Shown piece by piece: positions 1 through 8,101 of a DNA stretch of 64,000 nucleotides. Below the pieces are notes generated by a model. The model worked only from the letters and a program-made list of their open reading frames with translations. It was not told the origin of the DNA and did no database searches. The position numbers and the translations under genes were made by a program. The DNA is from an uncultured Sphingopyxis sp. Its GTDB lineage: Bacteria; Pseudomonadota; Alphaproteobacteria; Sphingomonadales; Sphingomonadaceae. Where the stretch lies: positions 2,666,001-2,730,000 of the forward strand of contig NZ_LT598653.1 in assembly GCF_900078365.1 (NCBI RefSeq), read 5' to 3'. Numbering within the stretch: the stretch's first letter is position 1; each line of letters begins with the position of its first letter.

Positions 1-1
1 C

Positions 2-1393
2 GCGACGGTGCGCAGCCGCGCCAAGGGCGGCACCTTGCCCGCCTATGGCGCGATCAGCGTGTCGGTGCCGGGCACCGTCGATGGCTGGTGGACGATGCAC
101 CAGCGTTACGGCAAGCTCCCGTGGAAAGATCTGTTCGAGCCGGTCATCGCCCATGCCGAGGCGGGCGCGCCGGTGCCCGACATGATCGCTTATTATATCC
201 GCCGCAGCCTCGCCGGTTTCCGCCAGCCTGGCCGCGGGATAGAGGAAACCGACAATGCGATCCGCACCTATGGGCTGAACGACGGCAAGGGACCGGCGGC
301 CGGGCAGGTTTTCCGCAACCCCAATCTCGCGCGCACCTTCCGCCTGATCGCCGAAGGCGGGCGCGACGCCTTTTACGAAGGCGAAATCGCGCGCACGATC
401 GACGCCTATTTCAAGCGGATCGGCGGCTGGCTGCGCTACGAGGATCTCGCCGCGCACAAGTCCGAATGGATCGAGCCGCACAAGACGGATTATCGCGGCA
501 CCGACGTCTATGCGCTCGGCGCGAACACGCAGGGCATCGCGACGTTGCAGATGCTCAACATTCTCGAGTATTTCGACCTGAAAGGCGCGGGCTTCCAGTC
601 GGCGCTGTCGATCCATCTGCAGGCCGAGGCGAAGCGCCTCGCCTATGAGGATCGCGCGCGATATTATGCCGATCCGCATTTTTCGAATGTGCCGGTCGAA
701 TGGCTGATCTCGAAGGACTATGCGGCCGAGCGCGCCAAGCTGATCCGCCCCGACCGCCTGCTCACCCCTGTCCACCCGGGGCAGGCGCCGAGCCACGGCG
801 ACACCACCTATTTCAGCTGCGCCGACAAGGACGGGATGATGGTGTCGATGATCCAGTCGAACTTCCGCGGCATGGGGTCGGGGCTGGTCGCCGATGGCCT
901 CGGCTTCATGTTCCAGGATCGCGGGCAATTGTTCAGTCTGCAGGACGGGCATCCGAACATCTATGCGCCCGGCAAGCGGCCGTTCCAGACGATCATCCCG
1001 GGCTTCGCGGCGCGGGGCGAGGTGCCGTGGATGAGCTTCGGCGTGATGGGCGGCGACATGCAGCCGCAGGGGCAGGCGCAGATCATCATCAACCGCGTCG
1101 ATTACGGGCTCGAGATCCAGTCCGCCGGCGACTCGCCGCGCTGGCACCATGAGGGATCGTCCGAAACGATGGGCGAGGATTCGCCGGATCTCGGCCCGAA
1201 CGGCATGTTGCGGCTCGAAAGCGGCGTGCCCGAGGCGACCCGGCGGCGGCTCGCCGAGATCGGCTGGACGCTCGGCGAATCCGACGGCGGTTTCGGGCGC
1301 TATCAGTGCGTCGAACATCGCATGGACGGCGACACCCGCGTCTATGCGGCGGCGAGCGAAATGCGCGCCGACGGATGCGCGCTCGCTTATTGA
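2..1393 (+). CDS. Gamma-glutamyltransferase family protein, 5' end outside the window
   Basis: The reading frame is open from base 2, so the N-terminal part lies outside the window. The visible part follows the gamma-glutamyltransferase/acylase Ntn-hydrolase fold: a GTVDGWW segment early on and HGDTTYFS near base 800, whose first Thr is the expected self-cleavage site and nucleophile. A glycine-rich MGGDMQPQGQ region matches the small-subunit core. These enzymes transfer or hydrolyse gamma-glutamyl groups, or act as related acylases, usually in the periplasm; no signal peptide can be judged here. It differs clearly from the complete ggt at 21624-23315. The family is fairly sure, the substrate unknown. 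Confidence 0.85.
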   Translation, partial: ATVRSRAKGGTLPAYGAISVSVPGTVDGWWTMHQRYGKLPWKDLFEPVIAHAEAGAPVPDMIAYYIRRSLAGFRQPGRGIEETDNAIRTYGLNDGKGPAAGQVFRNPNLARTFRLIAEGGRDAFYEGEIARTIDAYFKRIGGWLRYEDLAAHKSEWIEPHKTDYRGTDVYALGANTQGIATLQMLNILEYFDLKGAGFQSALSIHLQAEAKRLAYEDRARYYADPHFSNVPVEWLISKDYAAERAKLIRPDRLLTPVHPGQAPSHGDTTYFSCADKDGMMVSMIQSNFRGMGSGLVADGLGFMFQDRGQLFSLQDGHPNIYAPGKRPFQTIIPGFAARGEVPWMSFGVMGGDMQPQGQAQIIINRVDYGLEIQSAGDSPRWHHEGSSETMGEDSPDLGPNGMLRLESGVPEATRRRLAEIGWTLGESDGGFGRYQCVEHRMDGDTRVYAAASEMRADGCALAY

Positions 1394-1532
1394 GGCGAAC
1401 CGGCGGCCAAATAATTCCGCATAATTATCAAACAGGATATACGAAATTTACCTTCCCTGTTTAGGAGTGGCGTTCGGGACCAAAAGGATAACCGTCCGAG
1501 GTGGGAATCGGGCGGCAAATACCGAGTCGCGC

Positions 1533-1961
1533 ATGTCGAATCCCGAGGCCTTCCCTGCCTCATCGCTTCCGGAGGAAAAGCGCCAGCCGCGGCAGTCGCG
1601 GCTGGTCAAGGCGGCGCTCGCCTGCCAGCGGCTCGGCCGGTTCGACGTCACGCTGCGCAACGTCTCGTTGACCGGCATCGGCGGCCAGGCCCCGCAGGCG
1701 CTTCAGATCGGCGAACGCATGACGGTGTTCATGCCCGGCCACGAACCGATGCTGGGGACGGTGCGCTGGGTCGCGGGCACGCGCTTCGGCATCCAGACCG
1801 ACCGCGAGATCGAAACGATGCGCCTGCGCGCCGCGCACAAGGAGCAGATCGTCGCCGCCGACAGCATGGCCGATTTCCAGATCATCCCCCCGCCGCGCAT
1901 CGACACCTGGCGTCCCGGCCTGACCAGCGGCCCGCCGGGGCAATTCGGGCGCAAACGGTAA
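1533..1961 (+). CDS. PilZ domain protein
   Basis: Small protein of 142 residues. An Arg-rich segment (RQPRQSR) is followed by NVSLTG, which fits the (D/N)xSxxG half of the PilZ c-di-GMP-binding signature; the first half is not an exact RxxxR. The rest has the short beta-barrel pattern of PilZ proteins (TVRWVAGTRFGIQ). It probably senses c-di-GMP in the cytoplasm; its output is unknown. The ATG at 1533 was chosen. An in-frame GTG at 1467 would add 22 residues that do not resemble the domain. It stands alone between the transferase and the HxlR gene. Confidence 0.75.
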   Translation: MSNPEAFPASSLPEEKRQPRQSRLVKAALACQRLGRFDVTLRNVSLTGIGGQAPQALQIGERMTVFMPGHEPMLGTVRWVAGTRFGIQTDREIETMRLRAAHKEQIVAADSMADFQIIPPPRIDTWRPGLTSGPPGQFGRKR

Positions 1962-1975
1962 GCGCGAGGCCGTCC

Positions 1976-2368
1976 TTATCCCCGCGCGTCAAAGGCCGAC
2001 CGCGCCTTTTCGATCCGGTCGAGATTGGTTTCGGCCCAGACCCAAACGCCGCAAAAGGCTTCGCCCAGACTATGGCCGAGATCGGTCAGGCAATATTCGA
2101 CCTTCGGCGGGACGACCGGATGCACCGTCCGCACGACGAGGCCATCGCGCTCCATCGCGCGCAAGGTCTGCGTCAGCATCTTCTGGCTGATCCCGGGAAC
2201 GAGCCGCGACAATTCGGTGAAGCGGCAGGTGCCATGATCCTCCAGCTCCTCCAGGACGAGGAGCGTCCATTTGTCGGCGACCCGGCCGATGAGTTCGTTG
2301 ACGAGCGTCTCGACGCGCGGATCGACCGGCGCATGCGGATTGTATGAAATTTTTTCGGGCGCGGGCAT
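1976..2368 (-). CDS. HxlR-family transcriptional regulator
   Basis: 130 residues, the usual HxlR length. Winged-helix pattern: the N-terminal part carries RVADKWTLLVLEEL, the recognition region is FTELSRLVPGISQKMLTQTL, and the wing contains DGLVVRTVHPVVPPKVEY. Such regulators often respond to electrophiles or disulfide stress and control a divergent oxidoreductase. It is divergent from the SDR gene at 2483 with 114 bases between the starts, which suggests it controls that gene and itself. The open frame continues far upstream on the minus strand, but homology begins at MPAPEK, so the ATG at 2368 was chosen. Confidence 0.88.
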   Translation of the reverse strand: MPAPEKISYNPHAPVDPRVETLVNELIGRVADKWTLLVLEELEDHGTCRFTELSRLVPGISQKMLTQTLRAMERDGLVVRTVHPVVPPKVEYCLTDLGHSLGEAFCGVWVWAETNLDRIEKARSAFDARG

Positions 2369-2403
2369 GGCGGAAAATCCAATTCTCTCTTTTGGGTAAC
2401 TAT

Positions 2404-2419
2404 GGCACTTTCGGGTGCC
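2404..2419. promoter_or_regulatory. Candidate operator between the HxlR and SDR genes
   Basis: GGCAC and GTGCC form a 5-bp inverted repeat with a 6-base spacer in the 114-base gap between two divergent starts. The position suits an HxlR-type operator, but the arms are short and chance occurrence is possible in this GC-rich DNA. Confidence 0.3.
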
Positions 2420-2482
2420 TTCTTTCTTCCGGAGAGTATAGGAATATTTAGGCCTCCTCACCATCCCCAAAGGAGAAGCGCC

Positions 2483-3226
2483 ATGAAGACCAGCGACAAC
2501 ACCATCCTCGTCACCGGCGGCGGCTCGGGCATCGGGGTTGCGCTCGCGCAGCGCTGGCACGACGCGGGCAACAAGGTCATCGTCACCGGCCGCAACGCCG
2601 CCAAGCTCGACGCGGCGATCGCCGGACGGCCGAACATGACGGCGATGGCGCTCGACGTCACCGACGCCGACGCCATCGCGGCCTTCGCGAAGGAAATTGT
2701 CGCGAAGCATCCCGATCTCAACATCCTCGTCAACAATGCCGGGATCATGAGCGCCGAGGATGCGAGTGCGAAGCGCGACCTGTCGCACGCCGAAACCACC
2801 GTCGTCACCAACATCCTCGGCCCGATCCGGCTGACCGACGCGCTCGTCGACCATCTCGCGGCGCAAGCGGACAGCGCGATCGTCAATGTGACGTCGGGAC
2901 TCGCCTTCGTCCCCTTCCCCAAGGCGCCGACCTATTCGGCGACCAAGGCGGCGATGCACAGCTATTCGGTCGCGCTGCGCATCCAACTCGAGGGCAAGGT
3001 CGAGGTGATCGAGCTGGCCCCACCCGCGGTGCGCACCGACCTGACCCCCGGCCAGTCGACGCGCGAGGGCTATATGCCGCTGGGCGACTTCGCCGACGAG
3101 GTGATGGCGCTGTTCGCGCAGCAGCCGACACCGGCGGAAATCCTCGTCCAGAACGTCCTGCCGCTGCGCAATGCCGAGGCGAACCGAAATGTGCCGCAGG
3201 TGCTGGAGATGCTGAAGGGGTTGTGA
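2483..3226 (+). CDS. SDR-family NAD(P)-dependent oxidoreductase (DltE-like)
   Basis: 247 residues, a normal classical SDR length. It has the Rossmann motif VTGGGSGIG near the N-terminus, NNAG at about residue 88, and the catalytic Ser with YSATK at about residues 152-156. It reduces or oxidises a small carbonyl or alcohol substrate in the cytoplasm; the substrate is not shown by the sequence. AGGAGA at 2471-2476 lies a good distance upstream of the ATG and fixes the start. Its divergence from an HxlR regulator suggests inducible expression under chemical stress, which is inference. Confidence 0.9.
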   Translation: MKTSDNTILVTGGGSGIGVALAQRWHDAGNKVIVTGRNAAKLDAAIAGRPNMTAMALDVTDADAIAAFAKEIVAKHPDLNILVNNAGIMSAEDASAKRDLSHAETTVVTNILGPIRLTDALVDHLAAQADSAIVNVTSGLAFVPFPKAPTYSATKAAMHSYSVALRIQLEGKVEVIELAPPAVRTDLTPGQSTREGYMPLGDFADEVMALFAQQPTPAEILVQNVLPLRNAEANRNVPQVLEMLKGL

Positions 3227-3234
3227 CTCCATTG

Positions 3235-3359
3235 CCCTCCCCTTCAGGGGAGGGCAGCGAGACTTGGGAGCTTTGCTCCCTAGTCGCAGCGGGTGGGGCC
3301 CATCGGCCTTGCGCAAGGCCGATGGCCCCCACCCCAACCCCTCCCCTAAAGGGGAGGGG
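3235..3359. repeat. Palindromic repeat, family A
   Basis: About 125 bp. Both ends are self-complementary hairpins (CCCTCCCCTTCAGGGGAGGG and a near copy). Between them are a GGGAG/CTCCC hairpin flanked by AGCGAGACTT and AGTCGCAGCGGG, and a larger hairpin based on CATCGGCCTTGCGCAAGGCC. Related copies lie at 5963-6087 (inverted) and 19620-19743. It fills the gap between the SDR gene and rlmN. Confidence 0.85.
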
Positions 3360-3414
3360 CTTTTATCGCCCGCAATTGCGCTTTCGCCCCTCCCCCACTA
3401 TATGGCCGCGCATC

Positions 3415-4662
3415 ATGCAGATTCCCGGCCATATCGACCCCGTGACGACGGGCACCGTTCGCTCACGCGGCGGCAACCGCATCGACCTCGTCGGGCTGAC
3501 GCGCGACGCGATCGGCGGCGTGCTCGTCGAGGCCGGGCTCGACGCCAAGGCGGCGAAACTGCGCGCCAAGCAGATCTGGCACTGGATCTATCACCGCGGC
3601 GTCACCGATTTCGAGGCGATGACCGACATCGCCAAGACGATGCGTCCCTGGCTGACCGACCGTTTCATCATCGGCCGCCCGACGGTGCGCGAGGCGCAGG
3701 TGTCGAGCGACGGCACGCGCAAATGGCTGCTCGCCGCCGCCGACGGCCAGGAATATGAGATGGTCTTCATCCCCGACGCCGATCGGGGAACCCTCTGCGT
3801 ATCGAGCCAGGTCGGCTGCACGCTCAACTGCCGCTTCTGTCACACCGGCACGATGCGCCTCGTCCGCAATCTCGGCGCGGGCGAGATCGTCGGGCAGGTG
3901 CTGCTCGCGCGCGACGCGCTCGGCGAATGGCCGAAGGGGACGATGGCGGGCTTCGGCGCCGATCCCGAGGACGAGGATTATGACGATGAGGCCGGGCACT
4001 ACACCGCCGACGGCCGCATGCTCACCAATATCGTGATGATGGGCATGGGCGAACCGCTCTATAATTTCGACGAGGTCAAGGGCGCGCTCAAGATCGTGAT
4101 GGACGGCGACGGGCTCGCGCTGTCGAAGCGCCGCATCACCTTATCGACGAGCGGCGTCGTGCCGATGATGGCGCGCGCGGGCGAGGAGATCGGGGTCAAT
4201 CTCGCGGTCTCGCTCCACGCGGTGACCAAGGAAATCCGCGACGAGATCGTGCCCTTGAACCGCAAATATGGCATCGAGGAACTGCTGCAGGCATGCGCCG
4301 ATTATCCCGGCGCGAACAACGCCCGGCGCATCACCTTCGAATATGTCATGCTGAAGGACAAGAATGACAGCGATGCGGATGCGCGCGAACTCGTCCGGCT
4401 GATCAAGCAATATGGTCTGCCCGCCAAGGTCAATCTGATCCCCTTCAATCCCTGGCCGGGGGCGCCCTATGAATGCTCGACCCCCGAGCGGGTGCGTGCG
4501 TTCAGCAACCTCATTTTCAAGGCCGGCATCTCGGCGCCAGTGCGCACGCCGCGCGGGCGCGACATCATGGCGGCGTGCGGGCAATTGAAGAGCGCCGCGA
4601 CCAAGCCGACGCGCGCCGAACTCGACCGCATCGCCGAGGAAAAACAGGCCGCGCTCGGCTGA
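3415..4662 (+). CDS. rlmN: Dual-specificity 23S rRNA/tRNA adenine-C2 methyltransferase RlmN
   Basis: 415 residues. Radical-SAM enzyme that methylates C2 of A2503 in 23S rRNA and A37 of some tRNAs. The [4Fe-4S] cluster motif CTLNCRFC gives C135, C139 and C142, and an additional Cys in TLCVSSQ (C128) is one of the two methyl-shuttle cysteines; the second is in AACGQLK near the C-terminus. GMGEPLYN and TLSTSGVVP are typical of the family. The ATG at 3415 was chosen; the frame is open further upstream only because it runs through the palindromic repeat. Confidence 0.96.
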   Translation: MQIPGHIDPVTTGTVRSRGGNRIDLVGLTRDAIGGVLVEAGLDAKAAKLRAKQIWHWIYHRGVTDFEAMTDIAKTMRPWLTDRFIIGRPTVREAQVSSDGTRKWLLAAADGQEYEMVFIPDADRGTLCVSSQVGCTLNCRFCHTGTMRLVRNLGAGEIVGQVLLARDALGEWPKGTMAGFGADPEDEDYDDEAGHYTADGRMLTNIVMMGMGEPLYNFDEVKGALKIVMDGDGLALSKRRITLSTSGVVPMMARAGEEIGVNLAVSLHAVTKEIRDEIVPLNRKYGIEELLQACADYPGANNARRITFEYVMLKDKNDSDADARELVRLIKQYGLPAKVNLIPFNPWPGAPYECSTPERVRAFSNLIFKAGISAPVRTPRGRDIMAACGQLKSAATKPTRAELDRIAEEKQAALG

Positions 4663-4886
4663 GCGCCCTTCACGCGGCACTTTCGCTCTCATAAAAACGT
4701 CGGAAATCCGCGGCTCTGCGGATCGGATTTCGCATAGCTATTCTATACCGTGTGGTAAAAATAACACAGGTAAGAAAATTGTCACATTCTGAACGATCCA
4801 TTCATTGAAGCGACAGGCGTCGACGCCATTTAAGGGCCGGGCCGCGACCCAAAGGGCGTGGTCCGTTTTGAATGAAGGAACGAAAA
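4663..4886. other. Intergenic region upstream of the outer-membrane protein gene
   Basis: 224 bases, locally more AT-rich than the surroundings. It holds a small hairpin (ATCCGC at 4706-4711 with GCGGAT at 4718-4723) without a T-tract, and an imperfect dyad at 4751-4768 (TGTGGT ... AACACA). A weak promoter candidate is TTGTCA at 4779-4784 with TTCATT at 4801-4806. It probably contains the promoter of the barrel protein gene; none of the elements is certain. Confidence 0.35.
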
Positions 4887-5345
4887 ATGAAAAAATTCGC
4901 AGTTGCAGCCGCTCTCCTCTCGGCCGTCGTCGCAACCCCCGCCCTCGCGGCCCCCGCTGGCGAAGGCCGCGTGGAAGTTCGCGGCGGCCTGATCACCGGC
5001 AACGGCCAGGACGAAGCCACGCTCGGCGCCGCCGCCGGTTATGACTTCGACCTCGGCAGCTCGACCTTCGTCGGCGCCGAAATCGCGGGCGACAAGGTGC
5101 TCGTCGACGGCGCGAACGTCCAGTTCTCGGCCGGCGGCCGCGTCGGCGCCAAGATCGGCGCCAGCGGCAAGCTTTATGCCACCGGCGGTTACACCTTCGG
5201 CGACGTGGACGATCCCTATGTCGGCGCCGGCTACCAGCACAAGCTGACCCAGAATGTCTATGCCAAGGGCGAATATCGTCACCAGTTCATCGACAACTTC
5301 GGTGACTTCGACACCTTCGTCGTCGGCCTCGGCTTCGCATTCTGA
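4887..5345 (+). CDS. Small outer-membrane beta-barrel protein
   Basis: 152 residues with a clean signal peptide (MKKFAVAAALLSAVVATPAL, cleavage after ALA). The mature part is made of alternating short segments such as VGAEIAGDKV, LYATGGYTFG and YAKGEYRHQF, and it ends VVGLGFAF with the C-terminal Phe usual for BamA-assembled barrels. About 130 mature residues would form roughly eight strands, as in OmpA- or Omp25-like porin domains. AAGGA at 4875-4879 supports the ATG at 4887 over the in-frame ATG at 4872. It is followed by a strong terminator, so it is a monocistronic gene, probably well expressed. Confidence 0.8.
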   Translation: MKKFAVAAALLSAVVATPALAAPAGEGRVEVRGGLITGNGQDEATLGAAAGYDFDLGSSTFVGAEIAGDKVLVDGANVQFSAGGRVGAKIGASGKLYATGGYTFGDVDDPYVGAGYQHKLTQNVYAKGEYRHQFIDNFGDFDTFVVGLGFAF

Positions 5346-5373
5346 TCTCTTCGGACCAGCGAAACGAAAAGAG

Positions 5374-5402
5374 AGGGGCGGCCTGCGGGTCGCCCCTTTT
5401 TT
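5374..5402 (+). terminator. Rho-independent terminator after the barrel protein gene
   Basis: AGGGGCG (5374-5380) pairs with CGCCCCT (5391-5397) and is followed by a T run to 5402. It begins 28 bases after the stop codon of the outer-membrane protein. Confidence 0.85.
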
Positions 5403-5456
5403 GAACTGCGGCTTTCGACCGGTTGCGGACGTATACGGATCAGCTACATCTTTTGA

Positions 5457-5864
5457 ATGAAGCGCAGCATCTTGTTTCTTGTCGCTGGGATTGCGGCACC
5501 ACTGCTGGCCTCCTGCTCGCCTCCCATGATTGAGATAATCATATACGAAGACGGCAGCCAGACACGGGCTGATCTGAGCCAAGACTGGGGAGTAGTTTTT
5601 TCCGATAAGAGGGCGCCTTGCGTGGAGTCGGTGACCCTTTATCCCGTCGGCAAATTTTCCGGGAGGGCAGCGTGGTCCGGGAAGGCGGTATGGGAAGTAA
5701 GGGTCGACAAATCTGTCTGGTGCAAAGATTTGGGAACCGTCGTGGTCGGCCAAACTCCGCGCGGCTTCAAGGAAGTGACCGCGCTCCCTCCCGGTTCGGC
5801 CGGTGAATACAAATTGGTGATCCGTGGCGCCGGAGTTGGAGAAGCTTCGCTTGGTCTGGATTAG
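5457..5864 (+). CDS. Small lipoprotein of unknown function
   Basis: 135 residues. The N-terminus MKRSILFLVAGIAAPLLASC is a lipoprotein signal with lipobox LASC, so Cys20 should be lipidated. The remaining about 115 residues are not recognised; they contain two further Cys (APCVES and VWCKDL) that could form a disulfide. Base composition is lower in GC than the neighbours, which may mean recent acquisition or weak constraint. No good ribosome-binding site is visible before the ATG. It lies after the terminator of the barrel gene and before a palindromic repeat. Confidence 0.6.
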   Translation: MKRSILFLVAGIAAPLLASCSPPMIEIIIYEDGSQTRADLSQDWGVVFSDKRAPCVESVTLYPVGKFSGRAAWSGKAVWEVRVDKSVWCKDLGTVVVGQTPRGFKEVTALPPGSAGEYKLVIRGAGVGEASLGLD

Positions 5865-5962
5865 ATGCGATAGGCCCGCTCACCACCCCTCTTCGGTCAA
5901 CGTCTGGAGTCCGGAACGCAATGGCCGGTTCCGGCCGCAAACAGACATAGCTGAAAAGCAAG

Positions 5963-6087
5963 CCCCTCCCCTTCAGGGGAGGGGTTGGGGTGGGGGCCAT
6001 CAGCCTTGCGCAAGGCCGATGGCCCCCACCCGCTGCGACTAAGCCAGCAAGCTGGCAAGTCTCGCTGCCCTCCCCTGAAGGGGAGGG
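5963..6087. repeat. Palindromic repeat, family A (inverted copy)
   Basis: Reverse-oriented copy of the 3235-3359 element, with the same terminal hairpins, the same large central hairpin (CAGCCTTGCGCAAGGCCGAT) and the GCCAGCAAGCTGGC variant of the small hairpin. The whole gap 5865-6189 (325 bases) holds this repeat and no gene that can be supported. Confidence 0.85.
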
Positions 6088-6189
6088 CCTGATTTGGATC
6101 AACGTCCACTTCCCACCCCAAAGCGGACAATTGCGCGGCGCTGGCAGCATCTTCTTTCCTTTTGGCCCCGCGCGCGCCACGGTGAGGGT

Positions 6190-6513
6190 ATGACGGCTTT
6201 TGCATATATCGGCGCGGCGCTGGCGGAAATCGCGGGCTGCTTCGCCTTCTGGGCGTGGCTCCGGCTCGACAAGCCGATGTGGTAGGTCGTGCCCGGGATC
6301 GCGTCGCTCGCGCTCTTCGCCTGGCTGCTCACGCTCGTCGATGCCGAGCATGCGGGGCGCACCTACGCCGCCTATGGCGGGGTCTATATCGTCTCGGCGC
6401 TGATCTGGCTCTGGGCGGTCGAGGGCGCGAAGCCCGACCGCTGGGATTTGATCGGCGCCGCCGTCTGCCTCGGCGGCGCGGCGATCATCCTGTTCGGGCC
6501 GCGGGGGAGTTAG
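6190..6513 (+). pseudogene. YnfA/UPF0060-family small membrane protein, interrupted by a stop
   Basis: The frame starts MTAFAYIGAALAEIAGCFAF and, after a TAG at 6283-6285, continues with VVPGIASLALFAWLL, then AYGGVYIVSALIWLWAVEG, PDRWDLIGA and ending near FGPRG. Together these match the complete YnfA family (about 107 residues, four membrane segments). The stop falls where relatives carry Leu or Trp between the first and second helix, so one base change would restore the gene. A GTG at 6289 could restart a three-helix remnant. It may be a true pseudogene or a sequencing error. YnfA proteins are small inner-membrane proteins linked to drug export in some bacteria. Confidence 0.75.
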
Positions 6514-6537
6514 CGCACGAACATTCTTGATTAAATC

Positions 6538-6615
6538 GTCATCCCGGCGAAGGCCGGGATCTCACCATATCGGCCTGACGCACCGGCGAGATCCCGGCCT
6601 TCGCCGGGATGACGA
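6538..6615. repeat. Inverted repeat, family E
   Basis: TCATCCCGGCGAAGGCCGGG at the left end is repeated as its reverse complement at the right end, enclosing about 35 bases with further pairing (GATCTC / GAGATC). A half copy lies at 51241-51264. It sits between the broken ynfA-type gene and the 3' end of the esterase gene, and could end transcription in both directions. Confidence 0.8.
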
Positions 6616-6652
6616 GACGAGGAAGGCAGTATTTCAGCTGACCGATCGGACC

Positions 6653-7366
6653 CTATTTCGCGTCCGGCAGCGCCTGTTCGACCAGCGGCGCCAGCCCTTC
6701 GGCCACCACCTTCACGCCCTTCGCATTGGGGTGGAGGTTGTCGCCGAGCATCAATGCCTTGTCGGTGACGACATTGTCGAGGATGAAGGGATAGAAGCTC
6801 ACCTCATATTTCGACGCGAGTTCGGGATAGATGGGGTTAAACTTGTTCGCATAGTCGCTGCCAAGGTTCGGCGCCGCCATCATGCCGGTGAGCAGCACGG
6901 GGATGTCGCGCTTGCGAAGCTCGGCGAGCATCGCGTCGAGATTGGCGCGCGTCTGGTCGGGACCGATCCCGCGCAGCATGTCGTTGCCGCCGAGCCCGAG
7001 CAGGACGAGCGCGGGCTTCGCCTTGGCATTGTCGAGCACATAGGTCAGCCGCTGGCGCCCCGCCGCGGTCGTGTCACCCGACACTCCGGCATTCTGGACG
7101 CGCGCGACGACGCCGTCATCGGCAAGCGCGGTCTGCAATTGCGGCGCGAGGCCCTCTTTCGGTCCGAGCTGGTAACCCGCATAGAGGCTGTCGCCGAAAG
7201 CGATCACGAGCGGCGCGTCGGCCGGGATCGCCGCCGACTTGGGCGCCGCATTCTTGTCGTTCGTCGATGCCGGTGGCGCCTCCGCCGACCCGCATGCGGC
7301 GAGCGGTTGGCAAAGCGCGATTGCGCAACCATATATCGCGAAAGAGCGCCATCCGGCCGTTTTCAT
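6653..7366 (-). CDS. GDSL/SGNH-family lipoprotein esterase (TesA-like arylesterase)
   Basis: 237 residues. The N-terminus has a lipoprotein signal ending PLAAC, then a short Ala/Pro linker. SGNH blocks are all visible: FGDSLYAGY (nucleophile Ser), NAGVSGDTTA, GLGGND and DNLHPNAKG (Asp/His). It should hydrolyse esters or thioesters in the periplasm while anchored to a membrane. It is divergent from the ABC transporter gene with only 17 bases between the starts. This tesA - ybbA - ybbP arrangement is common in Proteobacteria and supports the call. Confidence 0.9.
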   Translation of the reverse strand: MKTAGWRSFAIYGCAIALCQPLAACGSAEAPPASTNDKNAAPKSAAIPADAPLVIAFGDSLYAGYQLGPKEGLAPQLQTALADDGVVARVQNAGVSGDTTAAGRQRLTYVLDNAKAKPALVLLGLGGNDMLRGIGPDQTRANLDAMLAELRKRDIPVLLTGMMAAPNLGSDYANKFNPIYPELASKYEVSFYPFILDNVVTDKALMLGDNLHPNAKGVKVVAEGLAPLVEQALPDAK

Positions 7367-7383
7367 TCCAAAGGGTCCTCTCC

Positions 7384-8085
7384 TTGCCCGACGCCCCACG
7401 ACAATCGCCCGATCTGGCGATCGCCGCCCATAATGTGACGCTGACTTTGGGGAGCGACAAGGCCCCCGTCGAAATTTTGCGCGGCGTCGATCTCGAGGTC
7501 GCGGCGGGCACGTCGGTCGCGCTGCTCGGCCCGTCGGGATCGGGCAAAAGCTCGCTGATGGCGGTCCTAGCGGGTCTCGAGCGCGCCAATGGCGGCAGCA
7601 TCCATGTCGCGGGGCTCGACTTCGCGGCGATGGACGAGGACGATCTGGCACGGGCGCGGCGCGGCCGCATCGGTATCGTGCTCCAGGCCTTCCATCTGCT
7701 CCCGACGATGACCGCGCTCGAAAATGTCGCGGTGCCGCTCGAACTCGCGGGGATAGCCGATCCGTTCGGCCGCGCCGCGACGGAACTGGAAGCCGTCGGG
7801 CTCGGCCACCGCCTCACCCACTATCCCGCGCAGCTTTCGGGCGGCGAGCAGCAGCGCGTCGCGATCGCGCGCGCGATGGCGAGCTCGCCCGCGATCATCT
7901 TCGCCGACGAACCGACGGGCAATCTCGACACCGCGACCGGCCAGTCGATCATCGAGCTGATCTTCGCGCGCCGCGCGGCATTGGGCGCGACTTTGCTGAT
8001 CATCACGCACGATCCCGAGCTCGCCGAACATTGCGACCGCGTCGTCGTGATGCACGACGGACGGATCGAGGAGCGGGCCGCGTGA
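7384..8085 (+). CDS. ABC transporter ATP-binding protein (YbbA/LolD type)
   Basis: 233 residues, the size of MacB/LolD-type ATPases. It carries Walker A GPSGSGKSS, the signature LSGGEQQRVAIARA, Walker B AIIFADEPTGNLD and the switch histidine in IITHD. A TTG start at 7384 was chosen because coding similarity begins immediately after it and the esterase gene occupies the opposite strand upstream. It partners with the large FtsX-like permease at 8240; together they probably move a lipid or lipoprotein-type substrate or release it from the inner membrane. The substrate is unknown. Confidence 0.92.
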   Translation: MPDAPRQSPDLAIAAHNVTLTLGSDKAPVEILRGVDLEVAAGTSVALLGPSGSGKSSLMAVLAGLERANGGSIHVAGLDFAAMDEDDLARARRGRIGIVLQAFHLLPTMTALENVAVPLELAGIADPFGRAATELEAVGLGHRLTHYPAQLSGGEQQRVAIARAMASSPAIIFADEPTGNLDTATGQSIIELIFARRAALGATLLIITHDPELAEHCDRVVVMHDGRIEERAA

Positions 8086-8101
8086 TGACCGCTGGCAATC
8101 G

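Noticed and set aside
2369..3337. Upstream extension of the HxlR gene by about 320 codons
   Set aside because: The extension is antisense to the SDR gene and to a repeat; HxlR similarity starts at the ATG at 2368.
4706..4723. Hairpin ATCCGC/GCGGAT after rlmN as a terminator
   Set aside because: No T run follows on either strand, and the stem is only 6 bp.
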